Source: Hydractinia symbiolongicarpus (lineage: Eukaryota > Cnidaria > Hydrozoa > Anthoathecata > Hydractiniidae). From it: a stretch of 64,000 nt of DNA. The notes under the pieces are model-generated. The model saw nothing but the letters and a program-made list of their open reading frames with translations, was not told the origin of the DNA and ran no database searches. The translations under genes were made by a program, and so were the position numbers. Shown one piece after another: positions 34,608 to 47,991 of the stretch; position 1 is the stretch's first letter, and each line of letters opens with the position of its first letter. The stretch spans positions 4,218,001 through 4,282,000 of the forward strand of contig NC_079884.1 of the NCBI RefSeq assembly GCF_029227915.1. Reading direction: 5' to 3'.

Positions 34608-36636
34608 TGAGACTTGTAGTTTTCAGAAATGTTATCATTTTTGATGAGACGCTTAATGAAAGTGGTTTAATCGCCGGCAAACGAAAACCCGCGATTTCCC
34701 GTAAATCCCGGGCTTGGCCCGTATAGTCGAATGTATACAAAGAAAGTACCCTGTGAGTAAACTCATTTCCAAAACGATTTTTTAAATTATCTTTTCACCA
34801 CTAAAACACTTGAGACTTGTAGTTTTCAAAAATGTTTTTATTTTTGATGAGACGCTGAATAAAAAAAGTTTAATCGCCGGCAAACGAAAACCCGCCATTT
34901 CCCGTAAACCCCGGACTCGGCCCGCATAGTCAAAAGTATACAATGAAAGTACCCAGGGAGTAAACTCATTTCCCGAACGATTTTTTAAATTATTTTTTCA
35001 CCACTAAAACGCATGAGACTTGTAGTTTTCCAAAATGTTTTTATTTTTGATGAGACGCTGAATAAAAGAAGTTTAATCGCCGGTAAACGAAAACCTGCGA
35101 TTTCCCGTAAATCACGGACTCGGCCCGTATAGTCAAAAGTATACAACGAAAGTACCCAGGGTGTAAACTCATTTCCCGAACGATTTTTTAAATTATTATT
35201 TCACCACTAAAGCCCATGAGACTTGTAGTTATCAAAAATGTTTTTATTTTTGATGAGACGCTGAATAAAAGAAGTTTAATGGCCGGCAAACGAAAACCCG
35301 CCATTTCCCGTAAACCCCGGACTCGGCCCGCATAGTCAAAAGTATACAAAAAAAGTACCCAGGGAGTAAACTCATTTCCCGAACGATTTTTTAAATTATT
35401 TTTTCACCACTAAAGCCCATGAGACTTGTAGTTTTCAGAAATGTTATCATTTTTGATGAGACGCTTAATGAAAGTGGTTTAATCGCCGGCAAACGAAAAC
35501 CCGCGATTTCCCGTAAATCCCGGGCTTGGCCCGTATAGTCGAATGTATACAAAGAAAGTACCCTGTGAGTAAACTCATTTCCAAAACGATTTTTTAAATT
35601 ATCTTTTCACCACTAAAACACTTGAGACTTGTAGTTTTCAAAAATGTTTTTATTTTTGATGAGACGCTGAATAAAAAAAGTTTAATCGCCGGCAAACAAA
35701 AACCCGCCATTTCCCGTAAACCCCGGACTCGGCCCGCATAGTCAAAAGTATACAATGAAAGTACCCAGGGAGTAAACTCATTTCCCGAACGATTTTTTAA
35801 AATATTTTTTCACCACTAAAACGCATGAGACTTGTAGTTTTCCAAAATGTTTTTATTTTTGATGAGACGCTGAATAAAAGAAGTTTAATCGCCGGCAAAC
35901 GAAAACCCGTGACTTCCCGTAAATCCCGGACTCGGCCCTTATAGTCAAAAGTATACAAAGAAAGTACCCAGGGAGTAAACTCATTTCCCGAACGATTTTA
36001 TAAATTATTATTTCACCACTAAAGCCCATGAGACTTGTAGTATTTAAAAATATTTTCATTTTTGATGAGACGCTGAATAAAAGAAGTTTAATCGGCGGCA
36101 AACGAAAACCCGCGACTTCCCGTAAATCCCGGTCTCGGCCCGTATAGTCAAAAGTTTACAAAGAAAGTACCCAGGGAGTAAACTCATTTCCCGAACGATT
36201 TTTTAAATTATTATTTCACCACTAAAGCCCATGAGACTTGTAGTATTTAAAAATATTTTCATTTTTGATGAGACGCTGAATAAAAGAAGTTTAATCGCCG
36301 GCAAACGAAAACCCGCGACTTCCCGTAAATCCCGGACTCGGCCCGTATAGTCAAAAGTATACAAGGAAAGTACCCAGGGAGTAAACTCATTTCCCGAACG
36401 ATTTTTTAAATTAATTTTCACCACTAAAACGCATGAGACTTGTAGTTTTCAGAAATGTTTTCATTTTTGATGGGACGTTTAATGAAAGTTGTTTAATCGC
36501 CAGCAAACAAAAACCCGCGATTTCCCGTAAATCCCGGGATTGGCCCGTATAGTCGAATGTATACAAAGAAAGTACCCTGTGAGTAAACTCGTCTCCGAAA
36601 CGATTTTTTCAATTATCTTTTCAACACTAAAACGCA
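34608..36636. repeat. Ten-monomer B unit with a B9/B10 hybrid
   Basis: Starts: 34608 B7, 34811 B8, 35014 B9, 35217 B6, 35420 B7, 35623 B8, 35826 B9/B10 hybrid, 36029 B11, 36232 B12, 36434 B13. The hybrid starts GTTTTCCAAAATG like B9 and continues CCGTGACTT and GGCCCTTATAG like B10. The B11 copy lacks the extra A of AAAAAGTTTAC found at 31360 and 33999. B13 here leads into a different class. Confidence 0.9.
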
Positions 36637-38461
36637 TGAGACTTGTAGTTTTCAAAAATGTTTTCATTTTTGATGAGACGCTGAATAAAAGAAGTTTAAT
36701 CGCCGGCAAACGAAAACCTGCGATTTCCCGTAAATCCCGGGCTTGGCCCGTATAGTCAAAAGTATACAAAGATAGTACCCAGGGAGTAAACTCATTTCCC
36801 GAACGATTTTTTAATTTATTTTTTCACCACTTAAACGCATGAGACTTGTAGTTTTCAAAAATGTTTTCATTTTTGATGAGACGCTGAATAAAAGAAATTT
36901 AATCGCCGGCAAACGAAAACCTGCGATTTCCCGTAAATCCCGGGCTTGGCCGGTATAGTCGAATGTATACAAAGAAAGTACCCTGTGAGTAAACTCATTT
37001 CAAGAACCATTTTTTAAATTATCTTTTCACCACTAAAACGCATAAGACTTGTAGTTTTCAAAAATGTTTTCATTTTTGATGAGACGCTGAATAAAAGAAG
37101 TTTAATCGCCGGCAAACTAAAACCCGCCATTTCCCGTAAACCCCGGACTAGGTCCGTATAATCAAAAGTATACAAAGAAAGTACCCAGGGAGTAAACTCA
37201 TTTCCCGAACGACTTTTTAAATTATTTTTTCAGCACTAAAACGCATGAGACTTGTAGTTTTTAAAAATGTTTTCATTTTTGATGAGACGCTGAATAAAAG
37301 ATGTTTAATCGCCGGCAAACGAAAACCCGCCATTTCCTGTAAACCCCGGACTCGGCCCGCATAGTCAAAATATACAAAGAAAGTACCCAGGGAGTAAACT
37401 CATTTCCTGAACGATTTTTTAAATTATTTTTTCAGCACTAAAACGCATGAGACTTGTAGTTTTTAAAAATGTTTTCAATTTTGATGAGACGGTGAATAAA
37501 AGAAGTTTAATCGCCGGCAAACGAAAACCTGCGATTTCCCGTAAATACTGGACTCGGCCCGTATAGTCAAAAGTATACAAAGAAAGTACCCAGGGAGTAA
37601 ACTCATTTCCTAAACGAATTTTTAAATTATTATTTCACCACTAAAACGCATGAGACTTGTAGTTTTCAAAAATGTTTTCATTTTTGATGAGACGCTGAAT
37701 AAAAGAAGTTTAATCGCCGGCAAACTAAAACCCGCCATTTCCCGTAAACCCCGGACTAGGTCCGTATAATCAAAAGTGTACAAAGAAAGTACCCAGGGAG
37801 TAAACTCATTTCCCGAACGACTTTTTAAATTATTTTTTCAGCACTAAAACGCATGAGACTTGTAGTTTTTAAAAATGTTTTCATTTTTGATGAGACGCTG
37901 AATAAAAGATGTTTAATCGCCGGCAAACGAAAACCCGCCATTTCCCGTAAACCCCGGACTCGGCCCGCATAGTCAAAATATACAAAGAAAGTACCCAGGG
38001 AGTAAACTCATTTCCTGAACGATTTTTTAAATTATTTTTTCAGCACTAAAACGCATGAGACTTGTAGTTTTTAAAAATGTTTTCAATTTTGATGAGACGG
38101 TGAATAAAAGAAGTTTAATCGCCGGCAAACGAAAACCTGCGATTTCCCGTAAATCCTGGACTCGGCCCGTATAGTCAAAAGTATACAAAGAAAGTACCCA
38201 GGGAGAAAACTCATTTCCTAAACGAATTTTTAAATTATTATTTCACCACTAAAACGCATGAGACTTGTAGTTTTCAAGAATGTTTTCATTTTTGATGAGA
38301 CGCTGAATAAAAGCAGTTTAATCGCCGGCAAACGAAAACTTGCGATTTCCCGTAAATCCCGGACTCGGCCCGTATAGTCAAAAGTATAGAAAGAAAGTAC
38401 CCAGGGTGTAAACTCATTTCCCGAACGATTTTTTAAATTATTTTTTCACCACTAAAACGCA
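36637..38461. repeat. Return to A classes, with A2-A3-A4 duplicated
   Basis: Starts: 36637 C5-like (AAAGATAG), 36840 C5/A1 hybrid, 37043 A2, 37246 A3, 37448 A4, 37651 A2, 37854 A3, 38056 A4, 38259 A5. The three-monomer run 37043-37650 is repeated at 37651-38258 (offset 608). Both A2 copies carry GGCAAACTAAAAC and both A3 copies AAAAGATG. The A2 copy at 37651 starts TGAGAC rather than TAAGAC, so the join fell inside its first third. Confidence 0.9.
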
Positions 38462-39877
38462 TGAGACTTGTAGTTTTCAAAAATGTTTTTATTTTTGATG
38501 AGACGCTGAATGAAAGAAGTTTAATCGCCGGCAAACGAAAACCCGCCATTTCCCGTAAACCCCGGACTCGGCCCGCATAGTCAAAAGTATAAAAAAAAGT
38601 ACCCAGGGAGTAAACTCATTTCCCGAACGATTTTTTAAATTATTTTTTCACCACTAAAGCCCATGAGACTTGTAGTTTTCAAAAATGTTTTCATTTTTGA
38701 TGAGACGCTTAATAAAGGAAGTTTAATCGCCGGCAAACGAAAACCCGTGACTTCCCGTAAACCGCGGACTCGGCCCGTATAGTCAAAAGTATAGAAAGAA
38801 AGTACCCAGGGTGTAAACTCATTTCCCGAACGATTTTTTAAATTATTTTTTCACCACTAAAACGCATGAGACTTGTAGTTTTCAAAAATGTTTTTATTTT
38901 TGATGAGACGCTGAATAAAAGAAGTTTAATCGCCGGCAAACGAAAACCCGCCATTTCCCGTAAACCCCGGACTTGGCCCGCATAGTCAAAAGTATAAAAA
39001 AAAGTACCCAGGGAGTAAACTCATTTCCCGAACGATTTTTTAAATTATTTTTTCACCACTAAAGCCCATGAGACTTGTAGTTTTCAAAAATGTTATCATT
39101 TTTGATGAGACGCTTAATAAAGGAAGTTTAATCGCCGGCAAACGAAAACCCGTGACTTCCCGTAAACCGCGGACTCGGCCCGCATAGTCAAAATATACAA
39201 AGGAAGTACCCAGGGAGTAAACTCATTTCCCAAACGATTTTTTAAATTATTTTTTCAGCACTAAAACGCATGAGACTTGTAGTTTTTAAAAATGTTTTCA
39301 TTTTTGATGAGACGGTGAATAAAAGAAGTTTAATCGCCGGCAAACGAAAACCCGCGATTTCCCGTAAATCCCGGACTCGGCCCGCATAGTCAAAAGTATA
39401 AAAAAAAGTACCCAGGGAGTAAACGCATTTCCCGAACGATTTTTTAAATTATTTTTTCACCACTAAAGCCCATGAGACTTGTAGTTTTCAAAAATGTTAT
39501 CATTTTTGATGAGACGCTTAATAAAGGAAGTTTAATCGCCGGCAAACGAAAACCCGTGACTTCCCGTAAACCGCGGACTCGGCCCGCATAGTCAAAATAT
39601 ACAAGGAAAGTACCCAGGGAGTAAACTCATTTCCCAAACGATTTTTTAAATTATTTTTTCAGCACTAAAACGCATGAGACTTGTAGTTTTTAAAAATGTT
39701 TTCATTTTTGATGAGACGGTGAATAAAAGAAGTTTAATCGCCGGCAAACGAAAACCCGCGATTTCCCGTAAATCCCGGATTCGGCCCGTATAGTCAAAAG
39801 TATACAAAGAAAGTACCCAGGGAGTAAACTCATTTCCTGAACGATTTTTTAAGTTATTTTTTCACCACTAAAACGCA
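38462..39877. repeat. Two-monomer repeats with a distinct AATAAAGGAAG monomer
   Basis: Starts: 38462 B6, 38664 X, 38867 B6, 39069 X, 39271 A6/B6 hybrid, 39473 X, 39675 A6. X carries CTTAATAAAGGAAG, CCGTGACTT and CCGCGGACTCGG, a set I saw nowhere else in the window. X occurs three times at about 405-bp steps, each after a B6 or B6-ended monomer, so it spread in local two-monomer steps. The tails of the three X copies differ (A5-like at 38664, A3-like at the other two). Confidence 0.85.
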
Positions 39878-41703
39878 TGAGACTTGTAGTTTTCAGAAAT
39901 GTTTTCATTTTTGATGAGACGCTTAATGAAAGTGGTTTAATCGCCGGCAAACGAAAACCCGCGATTTCCCGTAAATCCCAGGCTTGGCCGGTATAGTCGA
40001 ATGTATACAAAGAAAGTACCCTGTGAGTAAACTCATTTCAAAAACCATTTTTTAAATTATCTTTTCACCACTAAAACGGATAAGACTTGTAGTTTTCAAA
40101 AATGTTTTCATTTTTGATGAGACGCTGAATAAAAGAAGTTTAATCGCCGGCAAACGAAAACCCGCCATTTCCCGTAACCCCCGGACTAGGTCCGTATAAT
40201 CTAAAGTATACAAAGAAAGTACCCAGGGAGTAAACTCATTTCCCGAACGACTTTTTAAATTATTTTTTCAGCACTAAAACGCATGAGACTTGTAGTTTTT
40301 AAAAATGTTTTCATTTTTGATGAGACGCTGAATAAAAGACGTTTAATCGCCGGCAAACGAAAACCCGCCATTTCCCGTAAACCCCGGACTCGGCCCGCAT
40401 AGTCAAAATATACAAAGAAAGTACCCAGGGAGTAAACTCATTTCCTGAACGATTTTTTAAATTATTTTTTCAGCACTAAAACGCATGAGACTTGTAGTTT
40501 TTAAAAATGTTTTCAATTTTGATGAGACGGTGAATAAAAGAAGTTTAATCGCCGGCAAACGAAAACCTGCGATTTCCCGTAAATCCTGGACTCGGCCCGT
40601 ATAGTCAAAAGTATACAAAGAAAGTACCCAGGGAGTAAACTCATTTCCTAAACGATTTTTTAAATTATTATTTCACCACTAAAACGCATGAGACTTGTAG
40701 TTTTCAAAAATGTTTTTATTTTTGATGAGACGCTTAATGAAAGTGGTTTAATCGCCGGCAAACGAAAACCCGCGATTTCCCGTAAATCCCGGGCTTAGCC
40801 CGTATAGTCGAATGTATACAAAGAAAGTACCCTGTGAGTAAACTCATTTCCAAAACGATTTTTTAAATTATCTTTTCACCACTAAAACGCTTGAGACTTG
40901 TAGTTTTCAAAAATGTTTTTATTTTTGATGAGACGCTGAATAAAAGAAGTTTAATCGCCGGTAAATGAAAACCTGCGATTTCCCGTAAATCCCGGACTCG
41001 GCCCGTATAGTCAAAAGTATACAAAGAAAGTACCCAGGGTGTAAACTCATTTCCCGAACGATTTTTTAAATTATTTTTTCACCACTAAAGCCCATGAGAC
41101 TTGTAGTATTTAAAAATATTTTCATTTTTGATGAGACGCTGAATAAAAGAAGTTTAATCGCCGGCAAACGAAAACCCGTGACTTCCCGTAAATCCCGGAC
41201 TCGGCCCGTATAGTCAAAAGTATACAAAGAAAGTACCCAGGAAGTAAACTCATTTCCCGAACGATTTTTTAAATTATTATTTCACCACTAAAGCCCATGA
41301 GACTTGTAGTTTTCAAGAATGTTTTCATTTTTGATGAGACGCTGAATAAAAGCAGTTTAATCGCCGGCAAACGAAAACCTGCGATTTCCCGTTAATCCCG
41401 GACTCGGCCCGTATAGTCAAAAGTATAGAAAGAAAGTACCCAGGGTGTAAACTCATTTCCCGAACGATTTTTTAAATTATTTTTTCACCACTAAAACGCA
41501 TGAGACTTGTAGTTTTCAAAAATGTTTTTATTTTTGATGAGACGCTGAATAAAAGAAGTTTAATCGCCGGCAAACGAAAACCCGCGATTTCCCGTAAATC
41601 CCGGACTCGGCCCGTATAGTCAAAAGTATACAAAGAAAGTACCCAGGGAGTAAACTCATTTCCTTAACGATTTTTTAAGTTATTTTTTCACCACTAAAAC
41701 GCA
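39878..41703. repeat. Nine-monomer unit, copy 1, starting A1-A4
   Basis: Starts: 39878 A1, 40081 A2, 40284 A3, 40486 A4, 40689 B6/B7 hybrid, 40892 B8/B9 hybrid, 41095 B10, 41298 A5, 41501 B6/A6 hybrid. The A1 copy has CCCAGGCTTGG and the A2 copy begins after AAAACGGA; both marks return 1826 bp later. Three of nine monomers are hybrids, so this unit looks like a shortened version of the following one. Confidence 0.85.
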
Positions 41704-43732
41704 TGAGACTTGTAGTTTTCAGAAATGTTTTCATTTTTGATGAGACGCTTAATGAAAGTGGTTTAATCGCCGGCAAACGAAAACCTGCGATTTCCCGTAA
41801 ATCCCAGGCTTGGCCGGTATAGTCGAATGTATACAAAGAAATTACCCTGTGAGTAAACTCATTTCAAAAACCATTTTTTAAATTATCTTTTCACCACTAA
41901 AACGGATAAGACTTGTAGTTTTCAAAAATGTTTTCATTTTTGATGAGACGCTGAATAAAAGAAGTTTAATCGCCGGCAAACGAAAACCCGCCATTTCCCG
42001 TAAACCCCGGACTAGGTCCGTATAATAAAAAGTATACAAAGAAAGTACCCAGGGAGTAAACTCATTTCCCGAACGACTTTTTAAATTATTTTTTCAGCAC
42101 TAAAACGCATGAGACTTGTAGTTTTTAAAAATGTTTTCATTTTTGATGAGACGCTGAATAAAAGACGTTTAATCGCCGGCAAACGAAAACCCGCCATTTC
42201 CCGTAAACCCCGGACTCGGCCCGCATAGTCAAAATATACAAAGAAAGTACCCAGGGAGTAAACTCATTTCCTGAACGATTTTTTAAATTATTTTTTCAGC
42301 ACTAAAACGCATGAGACTTGTAGTTTTTAAAAATCTTTTCAATTTTGATGAGACGGTGAATAAAAGAAGTTTAATCGCCGGCAAACGAAAACCTGCGATT
42401 TCCCGTAAATCCTGGACTCGGCCCGTATAGTCAAAAGTATACAAAGAAAGTACCCAGGGAGTAAACTCATTTCCTAAACGATTTTTTAAATTATTATTTC
42501 ACCACTAAAACGCATGAGACTTGTAGTTTTCGAAAATGTTTTTATTTTTGATGAGACGCTGAATAAAAGAAGTTTAATCGCCGGCAAACGAAAACCCGCC
42601 ATTTCCCGTAAACCCCGGACTCGGCCCGCATAGTCAAAAGTATACAAAAAAAGTACCCAGGGAGTAAACTCATTTCCCGAACGATTTTTTAAATTATTTT
42701 TTCACCACTAAAGCCGATGAGACTTGTAGTTTTCAGAAATGTTATCATTTTTGATGAGACGCTTAATGAAAGTGGTTTAATCGCCGGCAAACGAAAACCC
42801 GCGATTTCCCGTAAATCCCGGGCTTAGCCCGTATAGTCGAATGTATACAAAGAAAGTACCCTGTGAGTAAACTCATTTCCAAAACGATTTTTTAAATTAT
42901 CTTTTCACCACTAAAACGCTTGAGACTTGTAGTTTTCAAAAATGTTTTTATTTTTGATGAGACGCTGAATAAAAGAAGTTTAATCGCCGGCAAACGAAAA
43001 CCCGCCATTTCCCGTAAACCCCGGACTCGGCCCGCATAGTCAAAAGTATACAAAGAAAGTACCCAGGGAGTAAACTCATTTCCCGAACGATTTTTTAAAT
43101 TATTTTTTCACCACTAAAACGCATGAGACTTGTAGTTTTCAAAAATGTTTTTATTTTTGATGAGACGCTGAATAAAAGAAGTTTAATCGCCGGTAAATGA
43201 AAACCTGCGATTTCCCGTAAATCCCGGACTCGGCCCGTATAGTCAAAAGTATACAAAGAAAGTACCCAGGGTGTAAACTCATTTCCCGAACGATTTTTTA
43301 AATTATTATTTCACCACTAAAGCCCATGAGACTTGTAGTATTTAAAAATATTTTCATTTTTGATGACACGCTGAATAAAAGAAGTTTAATCGCCGGCAAA
43401 CGAAAACCCGTGACTTCCCGTAAATCCCGGACTCGGCCCGTATAGTCAAAAGTATACGAAGAAAGTACCCAGGAAGTAAACTCATTTCCCGAACGATTTT
43501 TTAAGTTATTATTTCACCACTAAAGCCCATGAGACTTGTAGTTTTCAAGAATGTTTTCATTTTTGATGAGACGCTGAATAAAAGCAGTTTAATCGCCGGC
43601 AAACGAAAACCTGCGATTTCCCGTAAATCCCGGACTCGGCCCGTATAGTCAAAAGTATAGAAAGAAAGTACCCAGGGTGTAAACTCATTTCCCGAACCAT
43701 TTTTTAAATTATTTTTTCACCACTAAAACGCA
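41704..43732. repeat. Ten-monomer unit A1-A4, B6-B10, A5
   Basis: Starts: 41704 A1, 41907 A2, 42110 A3, 42312 A4, 42515 B6, 42718 B7, 42921 B8, 43124 B9, 43327 B10, 43530 A5. It shares the CCCAGGCTTGG and AAAACGGATAAG marks with the previous unit and the GGTAAATG mark of B9 with 40892. B7 here has the GGGCTTAGCCC loop variant, which then marks most B7 copies to the right. Confidence 0.9.
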
Positions 43733-44746
43733 TGAGACTTGTAGTTTTCAAAAATGTTTTTATTTTTGATGAGACGCTGAATAAAAGAAGTTTAATCGCC
43801 GGCAAACGAAAACCCGCCATTTCCCGTAAACCCCGGACTCGGCCCGCATAGTCAAAAGTATACAAAAAAAGTACCCAGGGAGTAAACTCATTTCCCGAAC
43901 GATTTTTTAAATTATTTTTTCACCACTAAAGCCCATGAGACTTGTAGTTTTCAGAAATGTTATCATTTTTGATGAGACGCTTAATGAAAGTGGTTTAATC
44001 GCCGGCAAACGAAAACCCGCGATTTCCCGTAAATCCCGGGCTTAGCCCGTATAGTCGAATGTATACAAAGAAAGTACCCTGTGAGTAAACTCATTTCCAA
44101 AACGATTTTTTAAATTATCTTTTCACCACTAAAACGCTTGAGACTTGTAGTTTTCAAAAATGTTTTTATTTTTGATGAGACGCTGAATAAAAGAAGTTTA
44201 ATCGCCGGCAAACGAAAACCCGCCATTTCCCGTAAACCCCGGACTCGGCCCGCATAGTCAAAATTATACAAAGAAAGTACCCAGGGAGTAAACTCCTTTC
44301 CCGAACGATTTTTTAAATTATTATTCACCACTAAAACGCATGAGACTTGTAGTTTTCAAAAATGTTTTTATTTTTGATGAGACGCTGAATAAAAGAAGTT
44401 TAATCGCCGGTAAACGAAAACCTGCGATTTCCCGTAAATCCCGGACTCGGCCCGTATAGTCAAAAGTATACAAAGAAAGTACCGAGGGAGTAAACTCATT
44501 TCCCGAACGATTTTTTAAATTATTATTTCACCACTAAAGCCCATGAGACTTGTAGTTTTCAAGAATGTTTTCATTTTTGATGAGACGCTGAATAAAAGCA
44601 GTTTAATCGCCGGCAAACGAAAACCTGCGATTTCCCGTAAATCCCGGACTCGGCCCGTAGAGTCAAAAGTATAGAAAGAAAGTACCCAGGGTGTAAACTC
44701 ATTTCCCGAACGATTTTTTAAATTATTTTTTCACCACTAAAACGCA
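43733..44746. repeat. Five-monomer unit B6-B9, A5, copy 1
   Basis: Starts: 43733 B6, 43936 B7, 44139 B8, 44341 B9, 44544 A5. Relative to 42515-43732 it lacks B10. Private marks include AAAATTATAC and CTCCTTTCCC in B8 and GTAGAGTC in A5. The unit is 1014 bp and is followed by a second copy of the same order. Confidence 0.9.
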
Positions 44747-45760
44747 TGAGACTTGTAGTTTTCAAAAATGTTTTTATTTTTGATGAGACGCTGAATAAAA
44801 GAAGTTTAATCGCCGGCAAACGAAAACCCGCCATTTCCCGTAAACCCCGGACTCGGCCCGCATAGTCAAAAGTATACAAAAAAAGTACCCAGGGAGTAAA
44901 CTCATTTCCCGAACGATTTTTTAAATTATTTTTTCACCACTAAAGCCCATGAGACTTGTAGTTTTCAGAAATGTTATCATTTTTGATGAGACGCTTGATG
45001 AAAGTGGTTTAATCGCCGGCAAACGAAACCCGCGATTTCCCGTAAATCCCGGGCTTAGCCCGTATAGTCGAATGTATACAAAGAAAGTACCCTGTGAGTA
45101 AACTCATTTCCAAAACGATTTTTTAAATTATCTTTTCACCACTAAAACGCTTGAGACTTGTAGTTTTCAAAAATGTTTTTATTTTTGATGAGACGCTGAA
45201 TAAAAGAAGTTTAATCGCCGGCAAACGAAAACCCGCCATTTCCCGTAAACCCCGGACTCGGCCCGCATAGTCAAAAGTATACAAAGAAAGTACCCAGGGA
45301 GTAAACTCATTTCCCGAACGATTTTTTAAATTATTTTTTCACCACTAAAACGCGTGAGACTTGTAATTTTCAAAAATGTTTTTATTTTTGATGAGACGCT
45401 GAATAAAAGAAGTTTAATCTCCGGTAAACGAAAACCTGCGATTTCCCGTAAATCCCGGACTCGGCCCGTATAGTCAAAAGTATACAAAGAAAGTACCCAG
45501 GGAGTAAACTCATTTCCCGAACGATTTTTTAAATTATTATTTCACCACTAAAGCCCATGAGACTTGTAGTTTTCAAGAATGTTTTCATTTTTGATGAGAC
45601 GCTGAATAAAAGCAGTTTAATCGCCGGCAAACGAAAACCTGCGATTTCCCGTAAATCCCGGACTCGGCCCGTATAGTCAAAAGTATAGAAAGAAAGTACC
45701 CAGGTTGTAAACTCATTTCCCGAACGATTTTTTAAATTATTTTTTCACCACTAAAGCCCA
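44747..45760. repeat. Five-monomer unit B6-B9, A5, copy 2
   Basis: Starts: 44747 B6, 44950 B7, 45152 B8, 45355 B9, 45558 A5. It has the same order and length as 43733-44746. Private marks: CTTGATGAAAG in B7, CGCGTGAG and ATCTCCGG in B9, CAGGTTG in A5. The CAGGTTG mark returns in the A5 copy at 47789, linking this unit to the next block. Confidence 0.9.
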
Positions 45761-47991
45761 TGAGACTTGTAGTTTTCAGAAATGTTATCATTTTTGATGA
45801 GACGCTTAATGAAAGTGGTTTAATCGCCGGCAAACGAAAACCCGCCATTTCCCGTAAATCCCGGGCTTAGCCCGTATAGTCGAATGTATACAAAGAAAGT
45901 ACCCTGTGAGTAAACTCATTTCCAAAACGATTTTTTAAATTATCTTTTCACCACTAAAACGCTTGAGACTTGTAGTTTTCAAAAATGTTTTTATTTTTGA
46001 TGAGACGCTGAATGAAAGAAGTTTAATCGCCGGCAAACGAAAACCCGCCATTTCCCGTAAACCCCGGACTCGGCCCGCATAGTCAAAAGTATACAAAGAA
46101 AGTACCCAGGGAGTAAACTCATTTCCCGAACGATTTTTTAAATTATTTTTTCACCACTAAAACGCATGAGACTTGTAGTTTTCAAAAATGTTTTTATTTT
46201 TGATGAGACGCTGAATAAAAGAAGTTTAATCGCCGGTAAACGAAAACCTGCGATTTCCCGTAAATCCCGGACTCGGCCCGTATAGTCAAAAGTATACAAA
46301 GAAAGTACCCAGGGTGTAAACTCGTTTCCCGAACGATTTTTTAAATTATTATTTCACCACTAAAGCCCATGAGACTTGTAGTATTTAAAAATATTTTCAT
46401 TTTTGATGAGACGCTGAATAAAAGAAGTTTAATCGCCGGCAAACGAAAACCCGTGACTTCCCGTAAATCCCGGACTCGGCCCGTATAGTCAAAAGTATAC
46501 AAAGAAAGTACCCAGGGAGTAAACTCATTTCCCGAACGATTTTTTAAATTATTATTTCACCACTAAAGCCCATGAGACTTGTAGTATTTAAAAATATTTT
46601 CATTTTTGATGAGACGCTGAATAAAAGAAGTTTAATCGCCGGCAAACGAAAACCCGCGACTTCCCGTAAATCCCGGACTCCGCCCGTATAGTCAAAAGTA
46701 TACAAAGAAAGTACCCAGGGAGTAAACTCATTTCCCGAACGATTTTTTAAATTATTATTTCACCACTAAAGCCCATGAGACTTGTAGTATTTAAAAATAT
46801 TTTCATTTTTGATGAGACGCTGAATAAAAGAAGTTTAATCGCCGGCAAACGAAAACCCGCGACTTCCCGTAAATCCCCGACTCGGCCCGTATAGTCAAAA
46901 GTATACAAAGAAAGTACCCAGGGAGTAAACTCATTTGTCGAACGATTTTTTAAATTATTATTTCACCACTAAAGCCCATGAGACTTGTAGTATTTAAAAA
47001 TATTTTCATTTTTGATGAGACGCTGAATAAAAGAAGTTTAATCGCCGGCAAACGAAAACCCGCGACTTCCCGTAAATCCCGGACTCCGCCCGTATAGTCA
47101 AAAGTATACAAAGAAAGTACCCAGGGAGTAAACTCATTTCCCGAACGATTTTTTAAATTATTATTTCACCACTAAAGCCCATGAGACTTGTAGTATTTAA
47201 AAATATTTTCATTTTTGATGAGACGCTGAATAAAAGAAGTTTAATCGCCGGCAAACGAAAACCCGCGACTTCCCGTAAATCCCCGACTCGGCCCGTATAG
47301 TCAAAAGTATACAAAGAAAGTACCCAGGGAGTAAACTCATTTGTCGAACGATTTTTTAAATTATTTTTTCACCACTAAAACGCATGAGACTTGTAGTTTT
47401 TAAAAATGTTTTCATTTTTGATGAGACGCTGAATAAAAGAGGTTTAATCGCCGGCAAACGAAAACCCGCCATTTCCCGTAAACCCCGGACTCGGCCCGCA
47501 TAGTCAAAATATACAAAGAAAGTACCCAGGGAGTAAACTCATTTCCTGAACGATTTTTTAAATTATTTTTTCAGCACTAAAACGCATGAGACTTGTAGTT
47601 TTTAAAAATGTTTTAATTTTGATGAGACGGTGAATAAAAGAAGTTTAATCGCCGGCAAACGAAAACCTGCGATTTCCCGTAAATCCTGGACTCGGCCCGT
47701 ATAGTCAAAAGTATACAAAGAAAGTACCCAGGGAGTAAACTCATTTCCTAAACGATTTTTTAAATTATTATTTCACCACTAAAACGCATGAGACTTGTAG
47801 TTTTCAAGAATGTTTTCATTTTTGATGAGACGCTGAATAAAAGCAGTTTAATCGCCGGCAAACGAAAACCTGCGATTTCCCGTAAATCCCGGACTCGGCC
47901 CGTATAGTCAAAAGTATAGAAAGAAAGTACCCAGGTTGTAAACTCATTTCCCGAACGATTTTTTAAATTATTTTTTCACCACTAAAGCCCA
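45761..47991. repeat. 11-monomer unit B7-B10, B11', B12' (twice), A3-A5
   Basis: Starts: 45761 B7, 45964 B8, 46167 B9, 46370 B10, 46573 B11', 46776 B12', 46979 B11', 47182 B12', 47385 A3, 47587 A4, 47789 A5. The pair 46573-46978 is repeated at 46979-47384 with matching GGACTCCGCCC and CCCCGACTCGG marks. B7 has an unusual CCGCCATT, B8 has AATGAAAGAAG, and A4 has GTTTTAATTTTG; all three return in the next unit. Confidence 0.9.
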
